Made by a program: the position numbers and the translations under genes
The notes under the pieces: generated by a model
The model's database searches: none
Told to the model about the DNA's origin: nothing
What the model saw: only the letters and a program-made list of their open reading frames with translations
Part shown: one piece after another, positions 10,068-19,430 of the stretch
Layout of the letters: every line of letters begins with the position of its first letter
Numbering within the stretch: position 1 is the stretch's first letter
DNA from: Candidatus Mediterraneibacter guildfordensis
GTDB taxonomy: Bacteria > Bacillota > Clostridia > Lachnospirales > Lachnospiraceae
NCBI GenBank assembly: GCA_019112735.1
Contig: DXIS01000022.1
Coordinates: forward strand, 1 to 64,000
Reading direction: 5' to 3'
Length of the DNA: 64,000 nt

Positions 10068-11315
10068 TTACCCGCGCTCCTTTCCTCCTGCGGAAATGAT
10101 ATAGACCGGATTCTGCCCGGTCATCATGTGATATCTTCCCAGTTCCCGCGACCGGGCCGCTGTGATCTGGGTAATCTCCGGATCCGCGAGCAGTCCGTCT
10201 TCCGCCGCGCGCATCGCCTCTGTCAGCGTTTCCAGCGAGATGGCATTGATGACGATCCGGACCTTCGGATTCCGGCCAAGCACTGTCTCCAGGATCTCCC
10301 GCAGGCTGCCCGAACTGCCGCCTATAAAAATATGGGTGGGCATCTCCAGCCCGGCAAGCGCCGCCGGCGCCTCGCCCTCGACGATGCGGATCCCGTCCGT
10401 GCGGAATTTCCGCCGGTTCTGCCGGAGAAGTTCCACGGCCGCCGGATTTTTCTCCACGGCACAGACCCGGATCCGGTCTCCCGATCTTGCGGCTTCCACC
10501 GACACGGATCCGGTCCCCGCGCCAATGTCATAAACTACCGCATCCTCTGTCAGTTCCAGCGCCGCCAGGCTGACTGCCCGCACCTCGGCCTTGGTCATCG
10601 GCACATCCCCGCGGATGAATGCTTCATCCCTGATATGCGGTCTGGCCGTCTTATCCGGATGCGGATTCAGGATCATCGCCGCACAGAGGCCATCCGCTGC
10701 TTCCTCCGGGATCTCTCCCGGATGACCGGTCACGATCCGCTCGTCAGGGCCTGACATGTCACGCCCGATCGAGACGGTCACATCCTCCATCCCGTACTCC
10801 AGAAGCCGCTGCAGCATCCGGGCGCCGGTGCCGGTTCCGCCAAGCAGAAGAAATGTCTTATGATTCCGGTTCACTGTCTGGATGAAGTTTTCATCCTGCC
10901 CGTGAAGGCTTATAACCGCGGCGTCCTCCCAGGACGTCCCAAGCTTTGCCGCAAGGCAGGCGATGGATGAGACGCCGGGGATCAGACGGATGTCGTATTT
11001 CTCAGGCCGCGCCTTCAGAAGTTCAGCCAGCTTTTTCGCCCCGCTGTAGAATCCGGTATCCCCGGAGAGCACCACGCCGATCTTCCCGTACTCCGGATGG
11101 GCCTCGATATACGACAGGATCTCCCCCGCCCGGTATTCGCAGAATACGGCCGCTTTTCCGCCTGCCGCCTCCAGCATCCGGCGGGCGCCGATCAGACAGT
11201 CGCTGTCTTCGATCGCCTCTGCCCCTTCCCGGGTCATGGAAGCCGCGGATCCCATTCCGATGCCGATGAGGCGGATCTGCTGTTTTCTGTTCTGGATCTC
11301 ATTTTTCTCACACAT
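10068..11315 (-). CDS. cbiET: Fused precorrin-6Y C5,15-methyltransferase (CbiE + CbiT)
   Basis: N-terminal methylase (IRLIGIGMGS, VLSGDTGFYSGAKKL) joined to DIGAGTGSVSVEAA SAM-methyltransferase domain. Confidence 0.92.
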   Translation of the reverse strand: MCEKNEIQNRKQQIRLIGIGMGSAASMTREGAEAIEDSDCLIGARRMLEAAGGKAAVFCEYRAGEILSYIEAHPEYGKIGVVLSGDTGFYSGAKKLAELLKARPEKYDIRLIPGVSSIACLAAKLGTSWEDAAVISLHGQDENFIQTVNRNHKTFLLLGGTGTGARMLQRLLEYGMEDVTVSIGRDMSGPDERIVTGHPGEIPEEAADGLCAAMILNPHPDKTARPHIRDEAFIRGDVPMTKAEVRAVSLAALELTEDAVVYDIGAGTGSVSVEAARSGDRIRVCAVEKNPAAVELLRQNRRKFRTDGIRIVEGEAPAALAGLEMPTHIFIGGSSGSLREILETVLGRNPKVRIVINAISLETLTEAMRAAEDGLLADPEITQITAARSRELGRYHMMTGQNPVYIISAGGKERG

Positions 11316-12045
11316 CTTTATATCCTCTTGGCGTGACCATCCTGCCGTTCAGTTCCATGGTATTGGAGTTGCCGATAAACACGGTCGTAAACATGTCCAC
11401 TGGCGTGTCCTTTAACTTCTCCAGCGTCAGGATCTCACAGCTCTCCCCGTCTCTTCCGATGTTCCGCACAATCCCGCACACCGTCTCCGGCGCCCGGGAT
11501 TCCAGGATCATCCCGCATGCTTTCTCAAGGTAATCCGCCCGCTTCCTGCTGGACGGATTGTAAAGACAAATGACAAAATCAGCCTCCGCGGCGGCACGCA
11601 GCCTCTGCGCGATCTTCTCCCAGGGCGTCAGCAGATCGCTCAGGCTGATCACCGCAAAATCATGCATCAGCGGTGCGCCCAGCACCGCCGCGCCGCCGGA
11701 CGCCGCCGTGATGCCGGGAATGATCTCGATCCCGATCTCCGGGTAGTCTTTCCCGATCTCACAGATCAGTCCGGCCATGCCATAGATCCCGGCATCCCCG
11801 CTGCACACCATGGCCACATCCCGGCCTTTCTCCGCCTCTTCAAATGCCATCCGGCACCGGTCCGCTTCCTTCCGCATGGGCGTGCTTAAGAATTCTTTGT
11901 CCGGATAATCCGCCCGGATCAGATCGATATATACGGTATATCCGATGATCACCGGACATTTCTCCAGTACGTTCCGCGCTTTTATTGTCATCTGATCTGC
12001 CGCTCCGGGTCCCAGGCCCGTCACATAAATCTTTCCATATTCCAT
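11308..12045 (-). CDS. cbiH: Precorrin-3B C17-methyltransferase
   Basis: MEYGKIYVTGLGPGAADQMTIKA, VCSGDAGIYGMAGL, LYNPSSRKR; start trimmed from the 277-aa ORF. Confidence 0.92.
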   Translation of the reverse strand: MEYGKIYVTGLGPGAADQMTIKARNVLEKCPVIIGYTVYIDLIRADYPDKEFLSTPMRKEADRCRMAFEEAEKGRDVAMVCSGDAGIYGMAGLICEIGKDYPEIGIEIIPGITAASGGAAVLGAPLMHDFAVISLSDLLTPWEKIAQRLRAAAEADFVICLYNPSSRKRADYLEKACGMILESRAPETVCGIVRNIGRDGESCEILTLEKLKDTPVDMFTTVFIGNSNTMELNGRMVTPRGYKDV

Positions 12046-12058
12046 GATATACTTCCTC

Positions 12059-12835
12059 TTATTCTGTCTTCTGTCCCGCCGTATCGGAACCCTTCCGGAA
12101 TTCTGTAGTGAAGGACGGATCATAGAGCTTTGACCGGTCATATTCCCCTTCCAGGATCCTGCCCACGACGATCAGCGCCGTCTTCGTCACATTTTCCGCC
12201 GCCGCTGTCTCCGCCAGCGTCCCAACGGTACAGCGGAGCACTTTTTCCTCTGGCCAGGTCGCCTTGTAGACGATCGCCGCCGGCGTATCCTTCATATACC
12301 CGCCGCTGATCAGTTCGGCGGAGAGCTCTTTTAACATTCCCGTGCTCAGGAAGATCACCATGGTCGCCTGATGCGCCGCAAAGCTTTGGATGGATTCCCG
12401 CTCCGGCACCGGCGTCCGGCCGGCCATCCGGGTGATCACCACCGACTGGGAGACGCCCGGGAGCGTATATTCCGCGCCCAGCGCCGCCGCCGCTCCGCAG
12501 AACGAGCTGACGCCCGGGCATACCTCATAGGAAATGCCCTCCTTCTCCAGCGCATCCATCTGCTCGCGGATCGCGCCGTACAGACAGGGATCACCGGTAT
12601 GCAGACGGACAACTTTCTTCCCTGCCCGTTCGCCGGCTGTCATCACGTCCATCACTTCTTCCAGCGTCATCTTTGCGCTGTTGTAGATCTCACAGTCCGC
12701 CCCCGCCATGGACAACAGTCCCGGATTGACCAGAGAGCCCGCATACACGATGATGTCCGCTTCCTGCAGCAGCCGCTGCCCCCGGACCGTGATCAGGTCC
12801 TCCGCGCCAGGTCCTGCCCCTACAAATGTGATCAT
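12059..12835 (-). CDS. cbiF: Precorrin-4 C11-methyltransferase
   Basis: FVGAGPGAEDLITVRGQRLLQEADIIVYAGSLVNP, RLHTGDPCLYGA. Confidence 0.94.
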   Translation of the reverse strand: MITFVGAGPGAEDLITVRGQRLLQEADIIVYAGSLVNPGLLSMAGADCEIYNSAKMTLEEVMDVMTAGERAGKKVVRLHTGDPCLYGAIREQMDALEKEGISYEVCPGVSSFCGAAAALGAEYTLPGVSQSVVITRMAGRTPVPERESIQSFAAHQATMVIFLSTGMLKELSAELISGGYMKDTPAAIVYKATWPEEKVLRCTVGTLAETAAAENVTKTALIVVGRILEGEYDRSKLYDPSFTTEFRKGSDTAGQKTE

Positions 12836-13626
12836 GCCCTTTCGCCTCCCCGTCCGTTCTTTTCTTTCACAACAAGCAGGGAATAATACCCTGCCTCTTC
12901 CGGGATCTCCCCGGTACTCAGATAGATCCGCTCCTCTTCCATGCCGCAGTTTTCCACCATCATGGCGTCCAGTCCTTTTTCATGCAGCAGACGCTTCACG
13001 TCCGACATCTTCCGTCCGGCTTTCATCAGCACCTTCGTCCCCGGAAGCTCCAGACTGTTTTCAATATCATACGAAGCCGGAAGGATGTGGATCTCCTGCC
13101 GGTTCTCCGCCAGCGGCACATCCATCCGGGCCGCCGCCGCGCAGAACGACGGGATGCCCGGCACGATCCGCGTCTCATATCCTATGCGTTTCAGCCGCTT
13201 GTGCACGTACATGCAGGTGGAATAAACAGTCGGGTCCCCCAGCGTCAGGAAGGCCACGTCTTTCCCGGCGTCAAGAAGTTCCGCCAGAGCTTCGGCGTCC
13301 CGGTCGTGGATGGTTTTCAGCTTCTCTTTATCTTTTATCATCGGCATGGGCAGCCAGATCCGGTCTTTCTCCCCGATCTCAGGCACTGCGCCCGCCGCGA
13401 TCTGCCAGGCTACGCACTTTGCCAGGTACCGTCCGGTATCCGGGCCGGCCGCATTTTCCTGCTCCTCTGTCCGAAGCCCGGCCGCCTCATACACCGGCTT
13501 TTCCAGAGACGGGTCCGATACCGGCAGGGCGATCACACTGCACGCACGGATCACCTGCACCGCTTTTATTGTCATCAGTTCCGGATCTCCCGGCCCTGTG
13601 CCGACCCCTGTAAATATCCCGCTCAT
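12832..13626 (-). CDS. cbiL: Precorrin-2 C20-methyltransferase
   Basis: FTGVGTGPGDPELMTIKAVQVI, FLTLGDPTVYSTCMY. Confidence 0.93.
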   Translation of the reverse strand: MSGIFTGVGTGPGDPELMTIKAVQVIRACSVIALPVSDPSLEKPVYEAAGLRTEEQENAAGPDTGRYLAKCVAWQIAAGAVPEIGEKDRIWLPMPMIKDKEKLKTIHDRDAEALAELLDAGKDVAFLTLGDPTVYSTCMYVHKRLKRIGYETRIVPGIPSFCAAAARMDVPLAENRQEIHILPASYDIENSLELPGTKVLMKAGRKMSDVKRLLHEKGLDAMMVENCGMEEERIYLSTGEIPEEAGYYSLLVVKEKNGRGGERA

Positions 13627-13627
13627 C

Positions 13628-14890
13628 TTATTTCTGTCCTCCGTTTTCTGTCTTCTTATCTTCAGCCCGGGCTTCCGGTTCCAACCGGCTACTCCGGATC
13701 ATCTCCAGCAGTTTTCCGGCATTTTCCGTCTGCCCCAGGATCCCTTCTTCATTAGAAAATACGATCGCCCCGGTCTCCGGTCCGTCCCCTGAGCGCTGCC
13801 GCAGATGAAATGCGATCCGCTCCGTCACTGAGCCCATCACCGGGCCGAGCAGTCCTTTTTGCTTTAACAGATCCACAGCCTCTGTAGTATTCAGGCAGGC
13901 CATGATCTCGTTTACAGTTTCCCGGTCAGCCCCGTTCATGGCCGCGTGGGCGGCAAGCACTTCCATCCGGCCGTCCGCCTGCCGGGAGTGGGTATTCATG
14001 ATCCCCGCCGCCAGCTTGACAAATTTCCCGATGTGCCCGATCAGGAGCAGGCCCTTCATGCCGAGCAGTCCGCCGTCGTCGATAGCCTCGCCCACGTAAT
14101 TGCTGCACTTGACCGAAAGCTCCGGATCCAGCCCCAGATCCTCCCGCAGGAAATCACTGCCGTAATTCCCCGGCACCACATAGCAGGCATCATGACCGTT
14201 TTCCTTAAGCATCTTCATTTCCAGCCAGATTGTATCTGTCAGCGCCTTCTCGCTCATGGGCTCCACGATCCCCGATGTGCCGAGCACCGACAGCCCGCCC
14301 TCGATCCCCAGCCTGGGATTGAAGGTCTTCTTCGCCACCGCGGCGCCCTCCGGGATGGAAATGATCACCTTAAGCGGCCCGCTGTATCCGTATTTTCTGC
14401 ATACTTTTTCAACTTCTTCCAGGATCATCCGGCGGGGGACCTGATTGATCGCGGCCTGGCCCATCTGCTGCTCCAGCCCTTTTCTGGTAACCCGGCCCAC
14501 GCCGTCGCCGCCGTCCAGGATCACATACGGCCCGTCTTTCAGCTGCTTACAGAAAGCGCCGCCGGCAGCTGCCTTCTGTGCGTCTTCCTCTGATATTTTC
14601 TCTGCCCGGGCAAAGATCAGAAGGCCGTCCGTCACATCCGGGTCGTCCCCGCTGTATTTCCGCACCGCGCACTGCACCCGACCGCTCCGCCTCTCAGTCA
14701 TCTCCACGTCCAGGAGCAGACCGATCCCCTTCGGCGTCATCAGCCCCACCTGGCGGATCTCTTCCCCGCCAAGAAGCATTTCAGCCGCCGCTTTCGCCGC
14801 CGCCGCGGCACAGCTTCCCGTCGTCCAGCCGTAACGCAGACCGGACCGGGTCCTTCCGATCTCTCTCTTATCTCTGCCCTTCTCCGCCAT
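13628..14890 (-). CDS. cbiD: Cobalt-precorrin-5B C1-methyltransferase
   Basis: LRYGWTTGSCAAAAAKAA, FNPRLGIEGGLSVLGTSGIVEPMSEKAL. Confidence 0.95.
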   Translation of the reverse strand: MAEKGRDKREIGRTRSGLRYGWTTGSCAAAAAKAAAEMLLGGEEIRQVGLMTPKGIGLLLDVEMTERRSGRVQCAVRKYSGDDPDVTDGLLIFARAEKISEEDAQKAAAGGAFCKQLKDGPYVILDGGDGVGRVTRKGLEQQMGQAAINQVPRRMILEEVEKVCRKYGYSGPLKVIISIPEGAAVAKKTFNPRLGIEGGLSVLGTSGIVEPMSEKALTDTIWLEMKMLKENGHDACYVVPGNYGSDFLREDLGLDPELSVKCSNYVGEAIDDGGLLGMKGLLLIGHIGKFVKLAAGIMNTHSRQADGRMEVLAAHAAMNGADRETVNEIMACLNTTEAVDLLKQKGLLGPVMGSVTERIAFHLRQRSGDGPETGAIVFSNEEGILGQTENAGKLLEMIRSSRLEPEARAEDKKTENGGQK

Positions 14891-14934
14891 ACCTGCGCTT
14901 CCTCTCCATCCATAATCTCCCGGTACAGGAGCAT

Positions 14935-15705
14935 TTACTCCATCGCTTCTTCAATATGCTCCAGGAATATTTTCCGGATCCCTTCAAACTCGCCGAGCCC
15001 TTTCATGATGACGCGGACCTTGTATCCGGCGTCCTCAAGCTCGCTCTTCCAGGAGTCTTCCTCTCCTGCCATATCATTTTTCGCATGGTCGCCCGCCACC
15101 AGCATGAAAGGCATCAGCGCCACCTTTTTCTTCTCCGCGATCTCCAGCTTCGCCATAACATTTTTCAGTTCCGGGAAGCTCTCCACCGTGCCCACCAGCA
15201 CCTGATTATAGCCGAGGGCATGGAAGGTATATTCCAGCGTCGGATAGGCCGAATTGGCGTGGTGGTCGGTCCCGTGGCCCATGAGGACCAGCATTTCCCC
15301 GGTTTCCAGGCCCACCTCGGACATCACCCCATGGATGGCTTTCTTATAATCATCCACACTGCTCAGAAGAGGTTTGCCCACCCGGATCCGGTTGAAAAGA
15401 GACAGGTGTTCCATCAGATCCTCCATCATCCGGTCATTTTCGATCCCGTTGATGATATGCGTGGGCTGGACGATCACCTCACTGATCCCGTCCGCAGCCA
15501 TGCGCTTCAGCGCTTCCTCCACGGTGTCGATCTCCATATTTTCCGTGCGTTTCAGCTTGCGCACGATCATCCGGCTTGTAAATGCCCGGTACACCCGCCA
15601 CTCCGGAAATCTCCGGGCGATCTCCCGTTCGATCACCGTGATCGTCTTCTCCATTGTATCCATGTGGCTGGTCCCGAAGCTTACAACAAGAATCCCTTTT
15701 TCCAT
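14935..15705 (-). CDS. cbiK: Sirohydrochlorin cobaltochelatase
   Basis: MEKGILVVSFGTSHMDTMEKTI, MGHGTDHHANSAYPTLEY; start trimmed. Confidence 0.93.
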   Translation of the reverse strand: MEKGILVVSFGTSHMDTMEKTITVIEREIARRFPEWRVYRAFTSRMIVRKLKRTENMEIDTVEEALKRMAADGISEVIVQPTHIINGIENDRMMEDLMEHLSLFNRIRVGKPLLSSVDDYKKAIHGVMSEVGLETGEMLVLMGHGTDHHANSAYPTLEYTFHALGYNQVLVGTVESFPELKNVMAKLEIAEKKKVALMPFMLVAGDHAKNDMAGEEDSWKSELEDAGYKVRVIMKGLGEFEGIRKIFLEHIEEAME

Positions 15706-15709
15706 CGCT

Positions 15710-16600
15710 TTATATCCTCTCCTTATTCTGAACGTCTGTATCGTCACGTTCCAGCATCCTGATCAGTTCATCCGTACTGCGGGGCGCCTGCTCCGCTCTG
15801 CTGATCATCCCTTTATCCTGAAGGCATTCCCAGAGGCGCAGTACCGACGGCGGTTCAAGCCCCGCCTCGCGAAGGGCCGCCCGGTCCGCGCATACTGCCT
15901 CGGGCGTTCCCTGCCGGAGCACCCTGCCCTCATGCATGAGCACGATCTCATCCGCCCACCTGTACGCATAGTCGATGTCATGGGTGGCCATCAGCACCGT
16001 GATCCCTTTCCCGGTCAGACGGTCCACGATCTGATGAACCTTCCGCGTGTGTGCGGGGTCCAGCGCCGCCGCGGGTTCGTCCAGGATCATGATTTCCGGA
16101 TGCATGACCAGGATATCCGCGATCGCCACCTGCTTCTTCTGCCCGCCGCTCAAAGCATGGGCCGGACGGTCTTTAAAAGGCGTGATCTCCAGTTCTCCGA
16201 TCACCTGATCCACTTCCCGCCTTGCGGTCTCTTCATCCGCGCCGAGATTAAGGATGCCAAAAGAGATCTCCTCATACACGCTGGCCGAAAAAAGCTGGTT
16301 GTCCGGCTCCTGGAACACGATCCCCACTTTGCCGCGGACATCGAGGAGTCCTTTTCTCGTATATTCTATAGGCTTCCCGTCGATGCAGATCCGGCCCGAA
16401 TCCGGCTTCCGGATCCCGTTCAGGCAGAGGAAAAACGTGGACTTTCCCGAGCCGTTGCCGCCCATGAACGCCACCCGGCTTCCCCGCCGGATCTTCAGTT
16501 CCAGACCGTCCAGCGCTTTCTCTTCATTCCCTTCATAAGTGAAGGAAACATCCTGCGCCTCGATCACCCAGTTTTCATTATGGTCCATCTCTTCCTCCAT
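15710..16600 (-). CDS. cbiO: Cobalt ECF transporter ATPase
   Basis: Walker A GGNGSGKSTFFLCLNG, signature ALSGGQKKQVAIA, Walker B MILDEPAAALDP. Confidence 0.94.
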   Translation of the reverse strand: MEEEMDHNENWVIEAQDVSFTYEGNEEKALDGLELKIRRGSRVAFMGGNGSGKSTFFLCLNGIRKPDSGRICIDGKPIEYTRKGLLDVRGKVGIVFQEPDNQLFSASVYEEISFGILNLGADEETARREVDQVIGELEITPFKDRPAHALSGGQKKQVAIADILVMHPEIMILDEPAAALDPAHTRKVHQIVDRLTGKGITVLMATHDIDYAYRWADEIVLMHEGRVLRQGTPEAVCADRAALREAGLEPPSVLRLWECLQDKGMISRAEQAPRSTDELIRMLERDDTDVQNKERI

Positions 16601-17386
16601 TCAGAATCTGCTTTCCAGCCACAGCGGCATCAGCCAGATCAGTGCCAGCGCAGCTTCATATGCCGCGATCAGCAGGATCTCCTCTGCTTTTGCCGGATGT
16701 TCCCCGGACAGGACGCGGATCGTCCCATCATAGCATCTCGACTCCATGGCGTCATACAGCGCATTCGACCGCTTCAGCGCCAGGATAAAAAGCGCCGTCC
16801 CCATTGCACCGAACGAGCGGATCCCGGTCCGCAAATTCCGGTTCCCCAGCCGGGAATTCTGCGACACCCGGAGGGCCGAGGCCGTCTCCGACAGGACGAA
16901 GATGAACCGGTAAATGAGGAGCATCAGTTCGATCAGGAGCGCCGGCACCTTCAACTTCCGGAGCGCCCCCAGGATATCCGTCATCACCGTATTGAGAGCC
17001 AGAAAGTACAGGCAGCTCACCGCCGCCAGCGCGGTCAGGCAGATCTCCAGCGCCTGCCAGAGTCCCGCCCTGCTCCCGGTGATATAGAAATCCCCTGCCG
17101 GAAATGCAAACGCATCCAACGGCACAGCAGATACATTGACCACGATGGCCGCCGTCCCCGCGATCAGGAATGCCGCAGGGATGAGCAGCAGTTTCATATA
17201 GCGGGAAAGGGGGATTTCCCCTTTCCAGACAGTCAGTACTATATTGACCGCAAATACCGGCACCGCCGTCCGGACCGAACGGCTTATGATGCAAAGCGCC
17301 AGCGTCGCCACGGCATACAGAAGCTTCTCCGACGCATTCACATATCTTAATTTTGACCGGTAGCTTAATTTATCTATCAGAAGCAT
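16601..17386 (-). CDS. cbiQ: Cobalt ECF transporter transmembrane protein
   Basis: Multi-spanning CbiQ-like protein (ALKRSNALYDAMESRCYDG) between cbiN and cbiO. Confidence 0.9.
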   Translation of the reverse strand: MLLIDKLSYRSKLRYVNASEKLLYAVATLALCIISRSVRTAVPVFAVNIVLTVWKGEIPLSRYMKLLLIPAAFLIAGTAAIVVNVSAVPLDAFAFPAGDFYITGSRAGLWQALEICLTALAAVSCLYFLALNTVMTDILGALRKLKVPALLIELMLLIYRFIFVLSETASALRVSQNSRLGNRNLRTGIRSFGAMGTALFILALKRSNALYDAMESRCYDGTIRVLSGEHPAKAEEILLIAAYEAALALIWLMPLWLESRF

Positions 17387-17711
17387 CTTCCTCTCCCTGC
17401 TTCTCCATCCATTTCTTCCGTTCTACGAACCGCCCCATGAAAAAGGCGATCACACCCACGCCGATCCCGGTCTGGATGCAGAAGACCAGACTCTCGATCT
17501 CACCGGGCAGTTCGCCGCCGATGGCCTGTTCCAGCACCGGCGTAAACCAGGGTTCATATTCTCCCTGAATCTCTTCCACCATGACGCTTCCCGCATCATC
17601 GGATCCTCCGAACTCCGCATCTCTTAACGCGGCCACCGGGATCACCGCGATCAGCGCGGCGATAACGAGAAGCAGGATCACTGTCTTCGTATTCTTCGTC
17701 ATCCCGATCAC
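17370..17711 (-). CDS. cbiN: Cobalt transport protein CbiN
   Basis: Two TM segments, FGGSDDAGSVMVEEIQGEYEPWFTPV; between cbiM and cbiQ. Confidence 0.9.
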   Translation of the reverse strand: MIGMTKNTKTVILLLVIAALIAVIPVAALRDAEFGGSDDAGSVMVEEIQGEYEPWFTPVLEQAIGGELPGEIESLVFCIQTGIGVGVIAFFMGRFVERKKWMEKQGEEDASDR

Positions 17712-18463
17712 GCCTCCTTCCTGTTTCCAAAGAAGCCGATGGCTCTCAGTTCCGGTTTCGCATAAGTCTCCAGCCCGATCACGATCACCACGGTCAGGAT
17801 TCCCTCGATCACCGCAAGCGGCAGCTGGGTCGGTGCAAAGACGCCCAGGAATTTCACCGCAGACGCCGCCACGCCGCCGGCCTCCGACGGATAGGCCAGC
17901 GCCAGCTGGATGCTGGTCACACAGTATGTAAAGAGGTCCCCGGCAAGAGCCGCCAGGAAGATCCCCGCCCTGCGGTTCATTTTTGTATGTGTACAGAGTT
18001 TATATATTCCAAAGGAAACAAGGGGGCCGGCGATGGCCATGGAAAAGGTATTCGCCCCCAGCGTCGTCAGTCCTCCGTGGGCCAGCAGCACCGCCTGGAA
18101 GACCAGCACGATGATCCCCAGGATGCTGACGGCGGACGGCCCGAACAGGATCGCTCCCAGTCCGGTCCCCGTCATGTGGGAGCAGCTTCCCGTCACAGAC
18201 GGGATCTTCAGTGATGAGATCACGAAAATAAATGCTCCCGACATGGCGATCAGGACCAGGTTTCTCCTGTTTTCCTTTACTTTGTTCCGAAGTGAGATAA
18301 ATCCTGCGATCAGAAACGGCAGGCAGACGGCTCCCCACGCCACGCAGTACCCTGCCGGCAGGTAGCCCTCCATGATGTGCATCGCGTTGGATGCGGGCGC
18401 GATCACGAACATCGCGGCAAACGCGATATACGCGCGCAGTAAGAATTTCTTTTTTTCTGGCAT
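17708..18463 (-). CDS. cbiM: Cobalt transporter substrate-specificity component CbiM
   Basis: NAMHIMEGYLPAGYCVAWGAVCLPF with N-terminal signal; SCSHMTGTGLGAILFGP. Confidence 0.95.
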   Translation of the reverse strand: MPEKKKFLLRAYIAFAAMFVIAPASNAMHIMEGYLPAGYCVAWGAVCLPFLIAGFISLRNKVKENRRNLVLIAMSGAFIFVISSLKIPSVTGSCSHMTGTGLGAILFGPSAVSILGIIVLVFQAVLLAHGGLTTLGANTFSMAIAGPLVSFGIYKLCTHTKMNRRAGIFLAALAGDLFTYCVTSIQLALAYPSEAGGVAASAVKFLGVFAPTQLPLAVIEGILTVVIVIGLETYAKPELRAIGFFGNRKEA

Positions 18464-18503
18464 TTTCTTTTCTCCTTTTGATCATATTCCCGTAATCCCC
18501 AGA

Positions 18504-18745
18504 TCCATTTAAAAGCGAATATTCTGACTCAAGCCTCACCGCGGACGTCTCTGCCTTCCCGGGCATCTCTCCCAGTGGCTTCCTTCGAAACGCCGCTCCG
18601 CTAATACAGCAACGGGTATTGTGCAGGATTCTCACCTGTCTTCCTCGCAGCCTGCGCCGGTTCCTGCCGGATATATTACAGGCTGTGTCTTTTAAATGTA
18701 TGCCGGATCTGGCCTGCGGCCCGGTCACCTTCAAACCGGACGGCA
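18504..18745 (-). promoter_or_regulatory. Cobalamin (AdoCbl) riboswitch upstream of cbiM
   Basis: Minus strand contains GAGGAAGACAGGTGAGAATCCTGCACAATACCCGTTGCTGTA, AGCCACTGGGAGAGATGCCCGGGAAGGC and GAGGCTTGAGTCAGAAT, in the order of the cobalamin riboswitch core. Confidence 0.9.
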
Positions 18746-18749
18746 TCTG

Positions 18750-19277
18750 TTAATACTCGATCCCTCTTCTCGCCCGGATGCCCCGGTCAAAGGGATGCTT
18801 CACCTTGCGGATCTCTGATACATAGTCCGCCAGTTCCACAAGGTCTTCGTCCGGATCGCGCCCTGTAAGGACGACTTCCAGACGTACCGGCTTCTCCCGC
18901 AGGAACGCAAAGGCCGCATCATGGCCGATCAGTCCGTAATTGTACGCCGCCATGAACTCATCCATCACCAGGACGTCATATGCATCCGTCTCTGCCCTCC
19001 GGACGATATCATGCCACAATGCTTCGTACATCTGCCGGACTTCCGCCTGCTCCTCTTCCGTGAGCGTACGGTAAAAGCCGTAGGATCTCTCCAGGTGGAT
19101 GACATGGATCTCCGGGATCCGGTCCAGGATCTCCAGCTCGCCTGATTCCTCATTCTTCAGGAACCGGGCAAATAGGACCTGTTTTCCGCATCCGGCCGCG
19201 CGCACGGCCAGCCCTGTGGCTGCTGAGGTCTTGCCTTTCCCGTCTCCACAGTAGATGTGGATCAGTCCTTTTTCCAT
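18750..19277 (-). CDS. cobO: Cob(I)yrinic acid a,c-diamide adenosyltransferase
   Basis: GLIHIYCGDGKGKTSAATGLAVRAAG; VMDEFMAAYNYGL. Confidence 0.93.
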   Translation of the reverse strand: MEKGLIHIYCGDGKGKTSAATGLAVRAAGCGKQVLFARFLKNEESGELEILDRIPEIHVIHLERSYGFYRTLTEEEQAEVRQMYEALWHDIVRRAETDAYDVLVMDEFMAAYNYGLIGHDAAFAFLREKPVRLEVVLTGRDPDEDLVELADYVSEIRKVKHPFDRGIRARRGIEY

Positions 19278-19371
19278 CGTGTCAGTCCTTCCTGTGAAAT
19301 CTTAATCCATTGTAGCACACCCGGTCTGCATATGACAAGGCAAACCGGGAACCGGAAGTTCCGGATAACAG

Positions 19372-19400
19372 AAAAAGGATCCTGCATCTGCAGGATCCCT
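19372..19400 (-). terminator. Rho-independent terminator after the first NlpC/P60 gene
   Basis: GGATCCTGC-atct-GCAGGATCC followed by a T-rich tract on the minus strand. Confidence 0.7.
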
Positions 19401-19430
19401 GATATTCTGATATTGATTCAGCTTATGTAA

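Noticed and set aside
14578-15762. 394-aa plus-strand ORF opposite cbiD/cbiK
   Set aside because: Same shadow effect; composition is not protein-like and the opposite strand has clear enzymes.
15374-17350. 658-aa plus-strand ORF opposite cbiO/cbiQ
   Set aside because: Antisense shadow of well-recognised minus-strand genes in GC-rich DNA; low-complexity Arg/His/Pro-rich protein with no recognisable motif.
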